Positions 54,033 through 62,885 are shown, counted from the first letter of the stretch. The stretch: DNA of 64,000 nucleotides from Hydrogenophilus thiooxidans (GCF_019049855.1 NZ_JAHLSY010000005.1:62001-126000); one strand, 5' to 3'. The notes: generated from the sequence alone by a model not told the origin. A program made the numbers and translations.

Positions 54033-56288
54033 ATGCTACACCTTTTGTTTCCGCCCGCCCAACGTGCATTGATACCCACGACGCTCCTGCTCGGCCTAGT
54101 GCCTGCCGCTTTCGCCGACGACATAGCGCTGAAGGCCGTCGTCGTCACCGCCACTCGCGTCGAGGCCGATCCGGACAGCGTGCCAGCGACAGTAACCAGC
54201 CTGGACCGCGCCGAGATGGACCGGCGGCTGCCGATCGACGCCGCCGACCTCTTCGCCGACGAGCCCGACGTCGCCATGCCGCGCGACCTGCGCCGCCATG
54301 GCGCGACACGGGTGAACATCCGCGGCATCGAGGACAACCGCGTGGTCCAGATGGTGGATGGCGTGCGGTTGCCTGATTACTACAACGGCGGCGGGCCGAC
54401 CAACTACACCATGAGCGCGTCGCCCACGGCGATGCCCGACTTCCTCAAGCGCGTCGAGGTCGTGCGCGGGCCGTCTTCGAGCCTGTACGGTTCCGATGCC
54501 ATTGGCGGCGTGGTCGGCTTCGTCACACTCGATCCTGCCGATCTGCTGGGCGCGGAAAAAACCAGCACCTTCCGCTACCGCGGCAGCTATACGGGCGCCA
54601 ACGACGGCCTGACGCATACGGTGCTCGGCGCGCTGCGCAACGACGCGCTGGAGCTGCTGGTTGGTTACTCGCGCGGCAAGGGCGAGGAATTCGACAACCA
54701 GGGCGATGTCGGCGGCAGTTCGCCGACGCGCACCAAGCCGAACCCGCAAAAGACGCACGAGGAGGGGTTGCTCGCCAAGCTGGTCCTGAAGCCGGCGACC
54801 GGGCACAAGCTGGTGGCAACGATCGAGGGACGCAAGCAGTCAGTCGAGACCGACATCCTGCGCTTACCGGCGTCGTTGCCGCGCGTATCCATGATGCGCG
54901 GCGACGACAACAGCGAGCGCCTACGCGGCAGCCTCGAATGGGAGCACAAGCCCGGCGCGGGCTGGTACGACCGTCTGACGGCGCGCTTCTACCGGCAGGA
55001 TGCGGAAACGAAGAACTACAACTTCCAGAACCGCAGCGCGACCAGCGCCTCCTGCTCTGCCGTTGCGGGCGGCCTCAACAACTGTTACATCGAGCAAGAC
55101 TTCTTCTTTACGCAGGAGACGCTGGGGGCCGGACTGCAGGGCGAGAAACTGCTGCAGGCGGGCGGTCTGACCCATCTGTTCACCTTCGGCGCCGACCTCT
55201 CGCGCGTGCACGTCAAGGAGATGCGCGACGTCCGTATCTGGCGCAACGGCGCCTTTTTCGGCAAAACCCTGGCTGGCGAGACCTACCCCCTGCGCGACTT
55301 CGCCATCGGTCGCACCGACACCCTCGGCCTCTTCGTCCAGGACGAGATCATCGGACTGGCCGGTGACCGGCTGACGCTGATTCCCGGCTTGCGTTTCGAC
55401 CGCACCAAGCTACAGCCGGAAGTGGACGCACTCGCCCAGCAGGTGCTCACCAAGTTGGGTCGCCAGGCGGTGAAAAAAACCCATAGCGCCTTGTCGCCCA
55501 AGCTCGGCGCCATCTGGAGGCTGGACGGCACCTGGTCGGCCTACGGCCAGGTCGCGCGCGGCTTCCGCGCGCCGAACTACGAGGAGGTGAACGGCGCCTT
55601 CCTCAACGAGAGCCAGCGCTACGCGGTGGTGCCGAATCCCGACCTGAAGCCGGAGACCAGCTTAGGCGTCGAGCTTGGTCTGCGCCGCACTGCGGCAAAC
55701 CACCGCCTGCAGCTCGCCGTTTACGACAACCGCTACAAGAATTTCATCGAGTCCGTCCAGCTTGCCTGCCCGGGTGACTCGGATTGCGTGCTACCGGCTC
55801 CGCCCTGGCGCACCAACCAGTCGGTGAACCGCTCGCGCGTGCGCATCTACGGTGCCGAGGCGCGCGGTTCCTGGACCTTCGCGCCCGGCTGGCGCGTCAA
55901 CGGCGGCATCGCCTGGGCGCACGGCACCAACGAGGAATCTGGTCGGCCGATCAACAGCATCGAACCACTGCGTGCCTCATTGGGCCTAGTCCGCGAGGCT
56001 GGCAGTTGGGGGGCGGAGGTGCGATTGCGCGCAGCAACCAAAAAGAACCGCGTGGATGATAGCAACGGCATTTGGTTTCGTCCACCTGGCTATGGGGTTG
56101 TCGATCTCTCAGTTTGGTTCAAGCCGAGCCGCGACATACGCCTTACTCTCGCGGTCAATAATCTCTTTGACAAAAAATACTGGCTATGGAGCGACATCCG
56201 CCAGGCTGACGCGCGCAATCCCGCCGGCGTCGACTTCTACTCGCAGCCAGGTCGCAGCCTGAGCCTGGTCCTGCAGGGGGTCTTCTGA
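54033..56288 (+). CDS. TonB-dependent receptor, haem/haemoglobin-receptor type (HmuR-like)
   Basis: 751 aa. Signal peptide of about 28 residues ending AAFAD; TonB box region ALKAVVVTATRVEADP; plug motifs ATRVNIRGIEDNRVVQMVDG, VEVVRGPSSSLYGSDAIGGVV; barrel with the haem-receptor-type boxes FRAPNYEEVNG and NPDLKPETSLGVELGLR, and ending SLVLQGVF. The His usually conserved between FRAP and NPNL boxes in haem receptors is absent, so the ligand could be another tetrapyrrole. ATG 54033 follows GGAGG; the frame extends upstream to 53904 without support. TGATG junction with the CobN-like gene. Confidence 0.88.
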   Translation: MLHLLFPPAQRALIPTTLLLGLVPAAFADDIALKAVVVTATRVEADPDSVPATVTSLDRAEMDRRLPIDAADLFADEPDVAMPRDLRRHGATRVNIRGIEDNRVVQMVDGVRLPDYYNGGGPTNYTMSASPTAMPDFLKRVEVVRGPSSSLYGSDAIGGVVGFVTLDPADLLGAEKTSTFRYRGSYTGANDGLTHTVLGALRNDALELLVGYSRGKGEEFDNQGDVGGSSPTRTKPNPQKTHEEGLLAKLVLKPATGHKLVATIEGRKQSVETDILRLPASLPRVSMMRGDDNSERLRGSLEWEHKPGAGWYDRLTARFYRQDAETKNYNFQNRSATSASCSAVAGGLNNCYIEQDFFFTQETLGAGLQGEKLLQAGGLTHLFTFGADLSRVHVKEMRDVRIWRNGAFFGKTLAGETYPLRDFAIGRTDTLGLFVQDEIIGLAGDRLTLIPGLRFDRTKLQPEVDALAQQVLTKLGRQAVKKTHSALSPKLGAIWRLDGTWSAYGQVARGFRAPNYEEVNGAFLNESQRYAVVPNPDLKPETSLGVELGLRRTAANHRLQLAVYDNRYKNFIESVQLACPGDSDCVLPAPPWRTNQSVNRSRVRIYGAEARGSWTFAPGWRVNGGIAWAHGTNEESGRPINSIEPLRASLGLVREAGSWGAEVRLRAATKKNRVDDSNGIWFRPPGYGVVDLSVWFKPSRDIRLTLAVNNLFDKKYWLWSDIRQADARNPAGVDFYSQPGRSLSLVLQGVF

Positions 56289-59200
56289 TGGTGCTTTTTT
56301 TGCGCTTCCTGATCGCGGCGGCGGCATTGTTCGCTGCGGCGGCCGTCCAGGCAGCCACCGTTCTGTTCGTCGCCACAGGCAACGTGCCGCCGGGCAAGTT
56401 TCGCCTGCTCGCGGAAATCGCCCGGCCCCATGGCGTGCAGGTCGAAGTACGCTACGTGCATCGCCTGCCGGCCGAGGTCGATGGCGGCCTGTTCCGCGGT
56501 TACGACCTGGTGTTCTTCGACACCTACCTGATCGACGTCGTGCGCGAACGGCTGGCGCGCGCGCTTCCCGAGCTGAAGGTGCCGCACCTCTGGCTCTACG
56601 ACGCGCGGCCTGCCTGGGATGGTTTGCCGGACGCGCTGGCGAAGCGTCTGATCGCCTACTACAACAGCGGCGGGCGCGCCAATTTCGACGGCTTCTTCGC
56701 CAGCGTCGCGGCGCATCTGTCTGGCCGGCCGCTCGTCGGCATCGCCGAACCGGTGGTGTTTCCAAAGACCGGCGTCTACCACCCCGGAGCCCCCGATCTG
56801 GTGTTTCCGGACAGTGCCGCCTATTTCGCCTGGAAGCAGCTGCCGGCTGACGCACCCGTCATCGCCGTCGCACTGCACCAGCAGTACATCGCCTCGATGC
56901 AGACCGAGTTCGTCGACAACCTGATCGCGCGCATCGAATCCGCTGGCGCGGTGGCGCTGCCGGTCTACGGGCCGGCGTTCGACCCGCAGTGGCTTTCCCG
57001 CATGCTGGCGCCCGCCGGCAAGCCGCTGGCGCATGCACTGATCAATACACAGATCGTCCTCAATCCGGAAGGCCTCCGCGCCGAGTTCGAGCGCCTGGGG
57101 ATTCCGGTCGTCCAGGCTATGCCTTATCGCAAAGGGGACGCTGCGGCCTGGGCGGCCGACCCTCAGGGCGTTCAGCTCATGGACGTGCCGTTCTACCTTG
57201 CCCAGGCCGAGTTCGCCGGCATTAGCGACATCCAGATCGCCGCCGCCACGCAGAAGGAGAACGACCGCATCGTCGCCATCGAGCCGCAGGCAGCCGCGGT
57301 CGTCGCCAAGGCGCTCAATCTCGTCGCGCTGCAGCGCAAAGCGAATGCCGACAAGCGGTTGGCGGTGTTCTTCTGGAACTACCCGCCGGGCGAGAAGAAC
57401 CTCTCGGCCTCGTTCATGAACGTGCCTCGCAGCCTCGAATTCACGCTCGCTGCGCTGAAGGCCGCCGGCTACGCGACCGAGACGCCCTCCGAGGCGGTGC
57501 TGATCGACATCCTGCAACAACTGCTGGCGCCGTTCTACCGCGATGGCCGTCTCGATGCGCTGCTGCACAGTGGACTGGCCGAACTGTTTCCGGTCGCCGA
57601 ATACAAGGCTTGGCTGGCCGGTCTGCCCGAGCCCGTGCGCCGCGAGCTGGAGGAGAAGTTCGGCCCACCGGAAAAGTCGGCGATGGCGATACGGCGCAAC
57701 GGAACGGACTACTTCGTCATCCCGCGCTACCAGATCGGCAACATCGTCATCCTGCCTCAGCCACCGCGTGGCGAGAAGTGGGAGGACAAGGAGAAGGCGC
57801 TCTACCACTCGACCAAGTCGCCGCCCTCGCACTTCTATCTCGCCGTCTATCTCTGGACGCGCGCGAAATTCCGCAGCGACGCGATCGTGCACTATGGCAC
57901 CCACGGCACGCAGGAATGGCTGCCTGGCAAGGAGCGCGGCCTGTCGGTTTTCGACTACCCGATGCTCGCCGTCGGCGACGTGCCGGTGGTCTATCCCTAC
58001 ATCGCCGATAACATCGGCGAGGCGCAGCAGGCCAAGCGGCGTGGTCGGGCGACGATCCTCAGCCACCAGCCGCCGCCCTTCCGGCCGGCCGGCCTGCATG
58101 ACGTGTTGACGCGCATTCACGACCTGTTGCATGCGTGGATCAACCAGGACGAGGGCGCGGTGAAGGAGAAAATCAAAGCCGACCTGCTTGCCGCTGTGAA
58201 GCAGGAACGCATCGAGCGCGACATGGGCTGGACGTTGGAACGTGCGGCCGCAGAATTCCCAACCTTCATCGACGAGCTGCACAAGCACCTGCACGAACTG
58301 GCCGAAACCGTCCAGCCACTCGGCTTGCACACACTGGGTCGCGCGCCCGATGAGAAACACCGGCTCGCCACCGTGCTGCTGATGCTCGGTCGTCCATTCT
58401 GGGAGGCCGCCGCCGCCCAGGCCGGCACCCCCAAGGGCGAACTCGACGAAGCTCTGATCGCGGACTACGAACAGCTCCCCGAGACCGCGCCCTACCGGCT
58501 GCTGCGCGCGCACCTAGTCGAAGGCCGTCCGACCGACGCGCTGCCAGACGCGCTGCGCGAACAGCTCGACAAAGCGAAGAAATGGTATGCGGATATTGGT
58601 GCCCACAACGAACTGCCGGCCCTGCTGGCAGCGCTCGAAGGCCGTTACATTCCGACATCCTACGGCGGCGACCCGATCAAGAACGCGGACGCCTACCCGA
58701 CCGGCCGCAACCTGTACGGCTTCGACCCGTCACGCGTGCCCACCAAGCAGGCCTGGGAGGCCGGCAAGGACGCGGCGGAGCAGTTGCTCGCCGAGCACCG
58801 CAAGCTCAAGGGCGCGGCGCCGAAGAAGCTCACCTTCTCGCTCTGGTCGGTCGAAACCATGCGACATCAGGGCATTCTCGAAGCGCAGGCGCTGTGGCTG
58901 ATGGGCGTCGAGCCGGTATGGGACGCCGGCGGGCGTGTCACCGACGTGAAGCTCGTCGCGCGAGAAGCGCTGGGTCGGCCACGTGTCGACGTCGTGCTCT
59001 CCGTCACCGGCCTCTACCGCGACCATTTCCCCACCACCATGAAACTGCTCGCCAAGGCGGCACAACTCGCCGCCGAGGCGCCGGAAGACGATAACCCTGT
59101 CGCAGCCAACAGCCGCCGCATCGCCGCCGAGCTAGAAAAGCAAGGAATGGATGCGGCAGCGGCCAAGCGCGCCGGACAGACGCGCATCTTCTCCTCCGAG

Positions 59201-60211
59201 ACTGGCCGCTACAGTACCGGCCTCGACGACGCCTCACTCGCCACCGACACCTGGAAGGGCAAGGCCGAGGGCGACCGCAAGCTCGCGCAGCTTTATCTCG
59301 CCCGCATGCAGTATGCCTACGGGCCGGACGAGGCCGACTGGGGCAAGACCGGCGACGAGCTTGGCGGCAAGGATCTCAACCTCTACGCTGCCCACCTCAA
59401 AGGCACCGAAGGTGCCGTGCTCTCGCGCACCTCCAACACCTACGGCATGCTTACTACCGACGATCCCTTCCAGTATCTCGGCGGCATCGGTCTGGCGGTG
59501 CGCTACCTCGACGGCAAGGCGCCGGAGCTCTACATCTCCAACCTACGCGGCAGCGGCGGTGGCAGGATCGAAGGCGCTGCGCGCTTCCTTGCCAGGGAAC
59601 TGGCCACGCGCAACTTCCATCCGGGCTACATCATTGGCCTGCAGAAGGAGGGCTATGCCGGCACCCTGCAGTTGCTCGATAGCATGAACAACTTCTGGGG
59701 CTGGACCGCTACCGCGCGCGAGATCGTACGCGACGATCAGTGGCAGGAATTCGTCGACGTCTATGTGAAGGACAAGCACAATCTCGGCCTGCAGCAATGG
59801 TTCGAACGACACAACCCGCACGCGCTGGCGCAGATCATCGAGCGCATGCTCGAAGCCGCGCGGCAGGGATATTGGGATGCCGACCCGAAGGTGGTTGCCG
59901 AACTGAAGCAGCGCTACCTGGACCTGGCGCGCCGCTATGACGTGAAGAGCGACAACGCCGCCTTCGAGAAATTCGTCGGCTACGGCATCTCTGATGTCTC
60001 CAATCAGGAGCCGGGTCCGGCATCCGCCGTCCCGCCAGCGCCGACTTTTCAGCCGTCGCCAGAGGCCGCCGCTGCTGTGCCCATTGAGGGCATACGTCTC
60101 GAGAAGGTCGAATTACCGCCAGACGCTCCTTCGCTGGCCCTGGCCGTGCTGCTCGTCCTCGGCTTCGTGCTGGTTGCCGGCGGCTGGCGGCAGGCGCGGG
60201 AGGCGGTATGA
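56288..60211 (+). CDS. Secreted, membrane-anchored CobN/HmuS-like chelatase
   Basis: 1307 aa CobN/BchH-type chelatase subunit. Signal peptide (residues 1-23, FLIAAAALFAAAAVQAA), CobN core with the hallmark HYGTHGTQEWLPGKE (about 535-549), GRNLYGFDPSRVPTKQ, SRTSNTYGMLTTDDPFQYLG, and a C-terminal helix LALAVLLVLGFVLVAGGW followed by a positive tail. That topology places the catalytic part in the periplasm, unlike cytoplasmic CobN. No CobS/CobT or ChlI/ChlD partners are near. The layout and the receptor/ExbB/DUF2149 neighbours match HmuS of Bacteroidota, linked to iron removal from haem. Haem dechelation here is inference; cobalt or other metal insertion is the alternative. Confidence 0.85.
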   Translation: MVLFLRFLIAAAALFAAAAVQAATVLFVATGNVPPGKFRLLAEIARPHGVQVEVRYVHRLPAEVDGGLFRGYDLVFFDTYLIDVVRERLARALPELKVPHLWLYDARPAWDGLPDALAKRLIAYYNSGGRANFDGFFASVAAHLSGRPLVGIAEPVVFPKTGVYHPGAPDLVFPDSAAYFAWKQLPADAPVIAVALHQQYIASMQTEFVDNLIARIESAGAVALPVYGPAFDPQWLSRMLAPAGKPLAHALINTQIVLNPEGLRAEFERLGIPVVQAMPYRKGDAAAWAADPQGVQLMDVPFYLAQAEFAGISDIQIAAATQKENDRIVAIEPQAAAVVAKALNLVALQRKANADKRLAVFFWNYPPGEKNLSASFMNVPRSLEFTLAALKAAGYATETPSEAVLIDILQQLLAPFYRDGRLDALLHSGLAELFPVAEYKAWLAGLPEPVRRELEEKFGPPEKSAMAIRRNGTDYFVIPRYQIGNIVILPQPPRGEKWEDKEKALYHSTKSPPSHFYLAVYLWTRAKFRSDAIVHYGTHGTQEWLPGKERGLSVFDYPMLAVGDVPVVYPYIADNIGEAQQAKRRGRATILSHQPPPFRPAGLHDVLTRIHDLLHAWINQDEGAVKEKIKADLLAAVKQERIERDMGWTLERAAAEFPTFIDELHKHLHELAETVQPLGLHTLGRAPDEKHRLATVLLMLGRPFWEAAAAQAGTPKGELDEALIADYEQLPETAPYRLLRAHLVEGRPTDALPDALREQLDKAKKWYADIGAHNELPALLAALEGRYIPTSYGGDPIKNADAYPTGRNLYGFDPSRVPTKQAWEAGKDAAEQLLAEHRKLKGAAPKKLTFSLWSVETMRHQGILEAQALWLMGVEPVWDAGGRVTDVKLVAREALGRPRVDVVLSVTGLYRDHFPTTMKLLAKAAQLAAEAPEDDNPVAANSRRIAAELEKQGMDAAAAKRAGQTRIFSSETGRYSTGLDDASLATDTWKGKAEGDRKLAQLYLARMQYAYGPDEADWGKTGDELGGKDLNLYAAHLKGTEGAVLSRTSNTYGMLTTDDPFQYLGGIGLAVRYLDGKAPELYISNLRGSGGGRIEGAARFLARELATRNFHPGYIIGLQKEGYAGTLQLLDSMNNFWGWTATAREIVRDDQWQEFVDVYVKDKHNLGLQQWFERHNPHALAQIIERMLEAARQGYWDADPKVVAELKQRYLDLARRYDVKSDNAAFEKFVGYGISDVSNQEPGPASAVPPAPTFQPSPEAAAAVPIEGIRLEKVELPPDAPSLALAVLLVLGFVLVAGGWRQAREAV

Positions 60212-60320
60212 GCCGTGATTATGCTGCCCGTGACGGTGAACCACCACGCCATGCCCGTCGATCAGAAACTGCGGCGCTTCACCACCGGCGGCGGCGCGGG
60301 GGCGCAGCGGGACGGCCTGA

Positions 60321-60596
60321 CAATCCACCTGGGGTTTCCAGTTGCAGCGCAACAGCCCTACGAAGAGCCGCCTACCGGGCGAACTGGCGGCGCAGACACG
60401 CCCGCGCGGCCAGCTCGATGCCCAGCTGCTGCGCCGCATCGACGCCGCCCTCAACCTGCGCCTGTCCCTGCAGAACCTGCTCGACGGGGATAGCCGCCGC
60501 ACCGCCGAGGCGCGCAGCGGCGCCGACGTTTGGCAACTGGGCTCGCATGAGACCGGCCAGCGTACCTGGCCGCTCGCGCTGGAGGGCAAGTGGTAG
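60321..60596 (+). pseudogene. C-terminal fragment of another TonB-dependent receptor
   Basis: Open frame without start codon, reading WGFQLQRNSPTKSRLPGELA, then LDAQLLRRIDAALNLRLSLQ, NLLDGDSRRT, and ending QRTWPLALEGKW with a stop: the last barrel strands and terminal aromatic of a TonB receptor. The rest is missing; a plausible continuation upstream is in another frame (about 60236-60320). It lies between the CobN-like and ExbB-like genes, so the region 60212-60635 holds no intact gene. Confidence 0.55.
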
Positions 60597-60635
60597 TTCT
60601 GCCGCATTCATCTCAACAACCCAATGGAGAACCCT

Positions 60636-61196
60636 ATGAGTCAGATGCTCGAAATCGTGATGTACCAGACCGCCCAGGTCTTCCTGATTCCGACGCTTGT
60701 CGCCATTGCGGTCATGTTCATCTACGCCTTCTATGCGCTCGGTGCCTTCGCGGTGCAATGGTGGCAGCGCCGTAAGACTGCCATCTCGTTCGATGCGCCG
60801 CGCGGTTTCCCGCTCGTCGCATGGGCGCGCGGGCGTTCCGCCATCAGCGACGACGACCTCGACGTGATGGCGCACAAACTGCTTGAACTACCACGCATGG
60901 TGACGCGCGTGGCACCGATGCTCGGTCTGGTGGCGACGATGATCCCGTTGGGGCCGGCGCTCAAGGGCTTGTCGGACGGCAATCTTGCGCAAGTGTCGGA
61001 CAATCTCACCGTCGCGTTCTCGGCGGTGATCCTTGCGCTGATTGCGGCCGCCATTACCTACTGGATCGTTTCCGTGAAGCGCCGCTGGCTGGCCGAGGAG
61101 TTGGTCTGGCTGATGGCGCACAACCGGCGGCCGCCAGTTGGGAAAGTCGCCGATAGTAAGATCGCCGACGAAGTTGAAGCGGGAGCCATTGCATGA
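60636..61196 (+). CDS. MotA/TolQ/ExbB-type proton-channel protein (HmuU-like)
   Basis: 186 aa. Helices at VFLIPTLVAIAVMFIYAFYAL (about 13-33), MLGLVATMIPLGPAL (about 90-105) and NLTVAFSAVILALIAAAITYWI (about 122-145). The RVAPMLGLVATMIPLGPAL segment is the ExbB/TolQ channel signature. ATG 60636 with GGAG 7 bp upstream; an ATG at 60624 is less well placed. Followed by a DUF2149 gene (ATGA overlap). In hmu-type operons such a pair is thought to energise the receptor or chelatase; inference. Confidence 0.85.
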   Translation: MSQMLEIVMYQTAQVFLIPTLVAIAVMFIYAFYALGAFAVQWWQRRKTAISFDAPRGFPLVAWARGRSAISDDDLDVMAHKLLELPRMVTRVAPMLGLVATMIPLGPALKGLSDGNLAQVSDNLTVAFSAVILALIAAAITYWIVSVKRRWLAEELVWLMAHNRRPPVGKVADSKIADEVEAGAIA

Positions 61197-61510
61197 AGTT
61201 TCTGCACGAACCGGAATCCGACGACCCGATCCTCTCGGTCGTCAATCTCATCGACATCTTCCTCGTCATCATCGCCGCGTTTCTGATCACCGTGGCGCAG
61301 AACCCGCTGCTCAACCCCTTCAGCAAGCAGGACGTCACCGTCATCACCGACGCCGGGAAACCGTCGATGGAGATGATCGTCAAGAAGGGCGAGAAAATCG
61401 AAAGGTACAAGGCCAGCGGTGCGATCGGCCAAGGCGAGGGCGAAAAGGTCGGCACCGCCTACCGCATGCGGGACGGATCGTTTATCTATGTGCCGGAGGG
61501 GAAGGAATAG
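61193..61510 (+). CDS. DUF2149 protein (ExbD-like partner)
   Basis: 105 aa. N-terminus FLHEPESDDPILSVVNLIDI runs into one helix (FLVIIAAFLITVAQNPLLNPF), then a small periplasmic domain with DAGKPSMEMIVKKGEKIERY and GEKVGTAYRMRDGSFIYVPE. The topology and the D-x-x near the helix resemble ExbD/TolR. DUF2149 genes are found beside CobN-like and ExbB-like genes in hmu-type operons. Start overlaps the ExbB-like stop (ATGA). Last gene of the operon. Confidence 0.85.
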   Translation: MKFLHEPESDDPILSVVNLIDIFLVIIAAFLITVAQNPLLNPFSKQDVTVITDAGKPSMEMIVKKGEKIERYKASGAIGQGEGEKVGTAYRMRDGSFIYVPEGKE

Positions 61511-61574
61511 GGCATGCTGTGCCGCCGTTCCGCCAGCATTGGTTTTCCAGCGGGCAGCCCAGTGCGCTTTTGTT

Positions 61575-61586
61575 GGGTATATACCC
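61575..61586. repeat. Palindrome GGGTATATACCC upstream of tRNA-Pro
   Basis: Perfect 12 bp palindrome 32 bp upstream of the tRNA-Pro promoter -35 region. No known role; could be an operator or a chance sequence at the island edge. Confidence 0.3.
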
Positions 61587-61618
61587 GACGCACAGGAAAC
61601 AGCTTGCATTGGGTGCTA

Positions 61619-61646
61619 TTGTGTGACCAGCGTGCTATGCTATAAT
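61619..61646 (+). promoter_or_regulatory. Promoter of tRNA-Pro
   Basis: Consensus TATAAT (61641-61646) with an extended TGC motif directly upstream and a weak -35 TTGTGT (61619-61624, 16 bp spacer). Ends 11 bp before the tRNA. Confidence 0.7.
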
Positions 61647-61657
61647 TCGTAAGGTGT

Positions 61658-61734
61658 CGGGGCGTAGCGCAGCCTGGTAGCGCACCTGCATGGGGTGCAG
61701 GGGGTCGCGAGTTCAAATCCCGCCGCCCCGACCA
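61658..61734 (+). tRNA. tRNA-Pro (anticodon GGG)
   Basis: 77 nt with encoded CCA. Acceptor CGGGGCG/CGCCCCG pairs fully; anticodon stem CCTGC/GCAGG around loop ATGGGGT (anticodon GGG); T loop TTCAAAT. Marks the right edge of the inserted iron island. Confidence 0.95.
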
Positions 61735-61790
61735 TTTTCTCCAGAGAGCGAACACAATCGGTGTCCCAAACGGGGCTTTTTTTGGCGACG

Positions 61791-61814
61791 GAGTATTAGA
61801 AAATGATAATACTC
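61791..61814 (+). promoter_or_regulatory. Hairpin and Fur-box-like element over the RND adaptor start codon
   Basis: Perfect 8 bp arms GAGTATTA (61791-61798) and TAATACTC (61807-61814). The ATG (61803) is in the loop and the GGAG ribosome site (61790-61793) is mostly in the stem. The DNA also matches the Fur consensus at 13 of 19 positions from 61799. Either could control the efflux operon; both are inference. Confidence 0.45.
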
Positions 61815-62885
61815 AGAAGCGTGTTGGTGCTGGGAGTTGCCGGGTTTTTGGCCGCAAGCGCTTGGGCGCAAACCGCGCAAGAAGCAGCGCAAAGTGACGC
61901 GGCGCTTGCGGTCGGTGTCGTGGAACGGCAACCGGTTCGCGAGCGGGTCGTTGCCGAAGGGGTGATCGAAGCGGTCTTGCAAGCGCGGGTCGCGCCAGAG
62001 GTTGCCGGCCGGGTCATCGAAGTGCGGGTCGATTCGGGTACGAAGGTCAAAGCGGGAGATCTTCTTTTCGTGCTCGACGATGCGGCGGTGCGCCAAGAGG
62101 TAGCCGCAGCACGCGCGCGCTTGGCGCAGGCCGACGCGAACCTTGCGCAAGCGCGTGCCGAATGGGAGCGGGCACAGAACCTCTTTGCCCAGAAGTTCAT
62201 CAGCGAATCGCGTCTCGATTCGGCGCGCACCGCTTTGAACGCCGCTCAAGCGGAACGCAACGCGGCGCATGCGCAACTGGCGCGCGCCGAAGCGGCGCTT
62301 GCTTATACCCAAGTGAAAGCGCCGTTCGACGGAGTGGTTGCAGAACGGTATGTCAACCAAGGTGACATGGCGCAGCCCGGGCAGCCGCTCCTCTTGCTCT
62401 ACCAGCCGGGCGCGTTGCGCGCCGTGGCGCAAGTGCCGCAAGAGCGGATTCGCGCGTTGGGGCAGCCGCTTGCTGCCCGCGTCGAAGTCCCCGGGCAAGC
62501 GCGTGCTTGGAACGCTACTGCGGTGACGGTGCTGCCCGCGGTCGACCCGAAGACGCAGACGCAGACCGTGCGTGCCGATCTTCCGCCAGACGCAGGTGAT
62601 GGGCTGGTTCCCGGGACGTTTGCCCGAATGGAGATCTCCGCAGCGGGTGGGGAACGGCTCGTCGTGCCCACGCAAGCGATCCTACGGCGTGGCGAATTGA
62701 CCGCAGTCTATGTCGAAACCGCCAACGGTTGGCGCTTGCGCCAGGTTCGCCTGGGGGATCGCGTCGATGAGGCGCACGTTCAGGTTCTGGCTGGGCTCGC
62801 AGCTGGGGACCGTGTTGCGCTCGACCCGGTGAAAGCAGGATTGATCGCGGCACAAGCGGCGCGCGGCGACGGTGACCGGTCGTAA
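61803..62885 (+). CDS. RND efflux periplasmic adaptor (membrane fusion protein)
   Basis: 360 aa. Signal peptide MIILRSVLVLGVAGFLAASA, cleaved near WAQ. Barrel-sandwich hybrid (VAPEVAGRVIEVRVDSGTKV, AYTQVKAPFDGVVAERYVNQ), alpha-helical hairpin (residues 90-160: AAARARLAQADANLAQARAE), beta-barrel domain and membrane-proximal domain. Links an inner-membrane RND pump to an outer-membrane channel. Followed 10 bp later by the pump gene; no outer-membrane channel gene is seen within the window. Substrate unknown. Confidence 0.93.
   Translation: MIILRSVLVLGVAGFLAASAWAQTAQEAAQSDAALAVGVVERQPVRERVVAEGVIEAVLQARVAPEVAGRVIEVRVDSGTKVKAGDLLFVLDDAAVRQEVAAARARLAQADANLAQARAEWERAQNLFAQKFISESRLDSARTALNAAQAERNAAHAQLARAEAALAYTQVKAPFDGVVAERYVNQGDMAQPGQPLLLLYQPGALRAVAQVPQERIRALGQPLAARVEVPGQARAWNATAVTVLPAVDPKTQTQTVRADLPPDAGDGLVPGTFARMEISAAGGERLVVPTQAILRRGELTAVYVETANGWRLRQVRLGDRVDEAHVQVLAGLAAGDRVALDPVKAGLIAAQAARGDGDRS

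Noticed and set aside
56237-58513. 758-codon minus-strand frame opposite the CobN-like gene
   Set aside because: The CobN signature and operon coupling are on the plus strand; the antisense frame has no family features.
60208-60639. 144-codon frame starting with an ATGA overlap on the CobN-like gene
   Set aside because: Arg/Ala/Pro-rich composition without any motif, while another frame of the same DNA clearly encodes a receptor tail.
61658-61734. Island integrated at the tRNA-Pro 3' end by a tyrosine integrase
   Set aside because: The inserted genes are on the 5' side of the tRNA, the tRNA is complete, and no integrase gene or duplicated tRNA 3' end was found.
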